Source of the DNA: an uncultured Clostridia bacterium | GTDB taxonomy: Bacteria > Bacillota > Clostridia > Lachnospirales > Anaerotignaceae | Length of the DNA: 5,469 nt | Assembly (NCBI GenBank): GCA_910583755.1 | Contig: CAJTZO010000072.1 | Coordinates: 1-5,469 of the forward strand | Direction: 5' to 3' | Shown here: piece after piece, positions 5,352 through 5,469 of the stretch | How the letters are laid out: each line of letters starts with the position of its first letter | Numbering within the stretch: position 1 is the stretch's first letter | Program-made: the position numbers and the translations under genes | The notes under the pieces: model-generated | What the model was told of the DNA's origin: nothing | What the model saw: the letters and a program-made list of their open reading frames with translations, nothing else | Database searches by the model: none

Positions 5352-5469
5352 AAATAGAAAACAAAATAAAAAGAGAAAAAGATTGAAATTTAATATTAAA
5401 ACAATAGATTTCACAAAACAATTACAAAAAAATTTTCCTTATGCTTTTGTTTTTTGGATTTCAAACAGA
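5320..5469 (+). CDS. Probable VirD4/TraG-type coupling protein, N terminus (partial, runs off right edge)
   Basis: A frame with no stop runs from ATG 5320 to the last base, 50 codons; the nearest upstream in-frame stop is TGA at 5305-5307, so the only ATG start is 5320. The first 22 or so residues are almost all Lys, Asn, Arg and Gln, followed by FNIKTIDFTKQLQKNFP and then the hydrophobic YAFVFWISNR (41-50), which reads as the beginning of a first transmembrane helix. Coupling proteins encoded right after pcfB in Tn1549-like and pCF10-like systems begin with a short basic segment and a membrane helix containing a similar (L/F)PY motif. They are membrane ATPases that deliver the relaxase-DNA complex to the type IV secretion channel. 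The assignment rests on position and this short segment; no Walker motif is in the window. The start lacks a good ribosome binding site of its own. Confidence 0.55.
   Translation, partial: MLKKKKQNKNENRKQNKKRKRLKFNIKTIDFTKQLQKNFPYAFVFWISNR

Noticed and set aside
5215..5421. 68-residue minus-strand open frame rich in Phe, Ile and Leu
   Set aside because: It is the complement of A-rich coding sequence at the end of pcfB and the start of the coupling-protein frame, with no credible start signal.

Overview
The window is a strongly AT-rich piece of DNA with textbook AGGAGG-type ribosome binding sites. Codon use and gene content point to a low-GC Firmicute, most likely a clostridial (gut-type) host. 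The gene set (a large CnaB-repeat surface protein, an orphan DNA methyltransferase, a PcfB/DUF3801 protein and the start of a probable VirD4-type coupling protein, all on the + strand) is what one expects in the transfer region of a Tn1549/CTn-like integrative conjugative element. The element type is an inference from families; no integrase, relaxase or element end lies in the window.

Region 1 (1-3881) is the 3' part of a very large cell-surface protein whose start lies upstream of the window. It is a string of SpaA/Cna_B-type domains: the tail of one unit, ten units of exactly 89 codons (267 bp), one of 90 codons, one longer divergent unit, then a different C-terminal domain. Most units keep the Lys/Glu/Asn triad expected for intramolecular isopeptide bonds. 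The protein ends exactly at LPKTGW, with no membrane anchor or charged tail after the sortase-like motif. The upstream units are near-copies of each other in two central-sequence classes; the downstream units diverge progressively.

Region 2 (3882-4024) is a non-coding gap. It holds four tandem 11-bp TTTAAAA repeats, a good intrinsic terminator and the ribosome binding site of the next gene.

Region 3 (4025-5469) is a tightly packed operon segment. A CcrM/HinfI-like adenine methyltransferase overlaps pcfB by 16 bp. Next comes a lysine-rich open frame that runs off the right edge and looks like the N terminus of a type IV coupling protein, but its start is unusual: the best Shine-Dalgarno site points to a 15-codon frame that stops, while the coupling-protein frame opens at a later ATG in another phase.

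As a working model (inference), the surface protein promotes contact between cells, PcfB and the coupling protein link the DNA-processing complex to the secretion channel, and the methyltransferase marks element DNA against restriction or alters host methylation.
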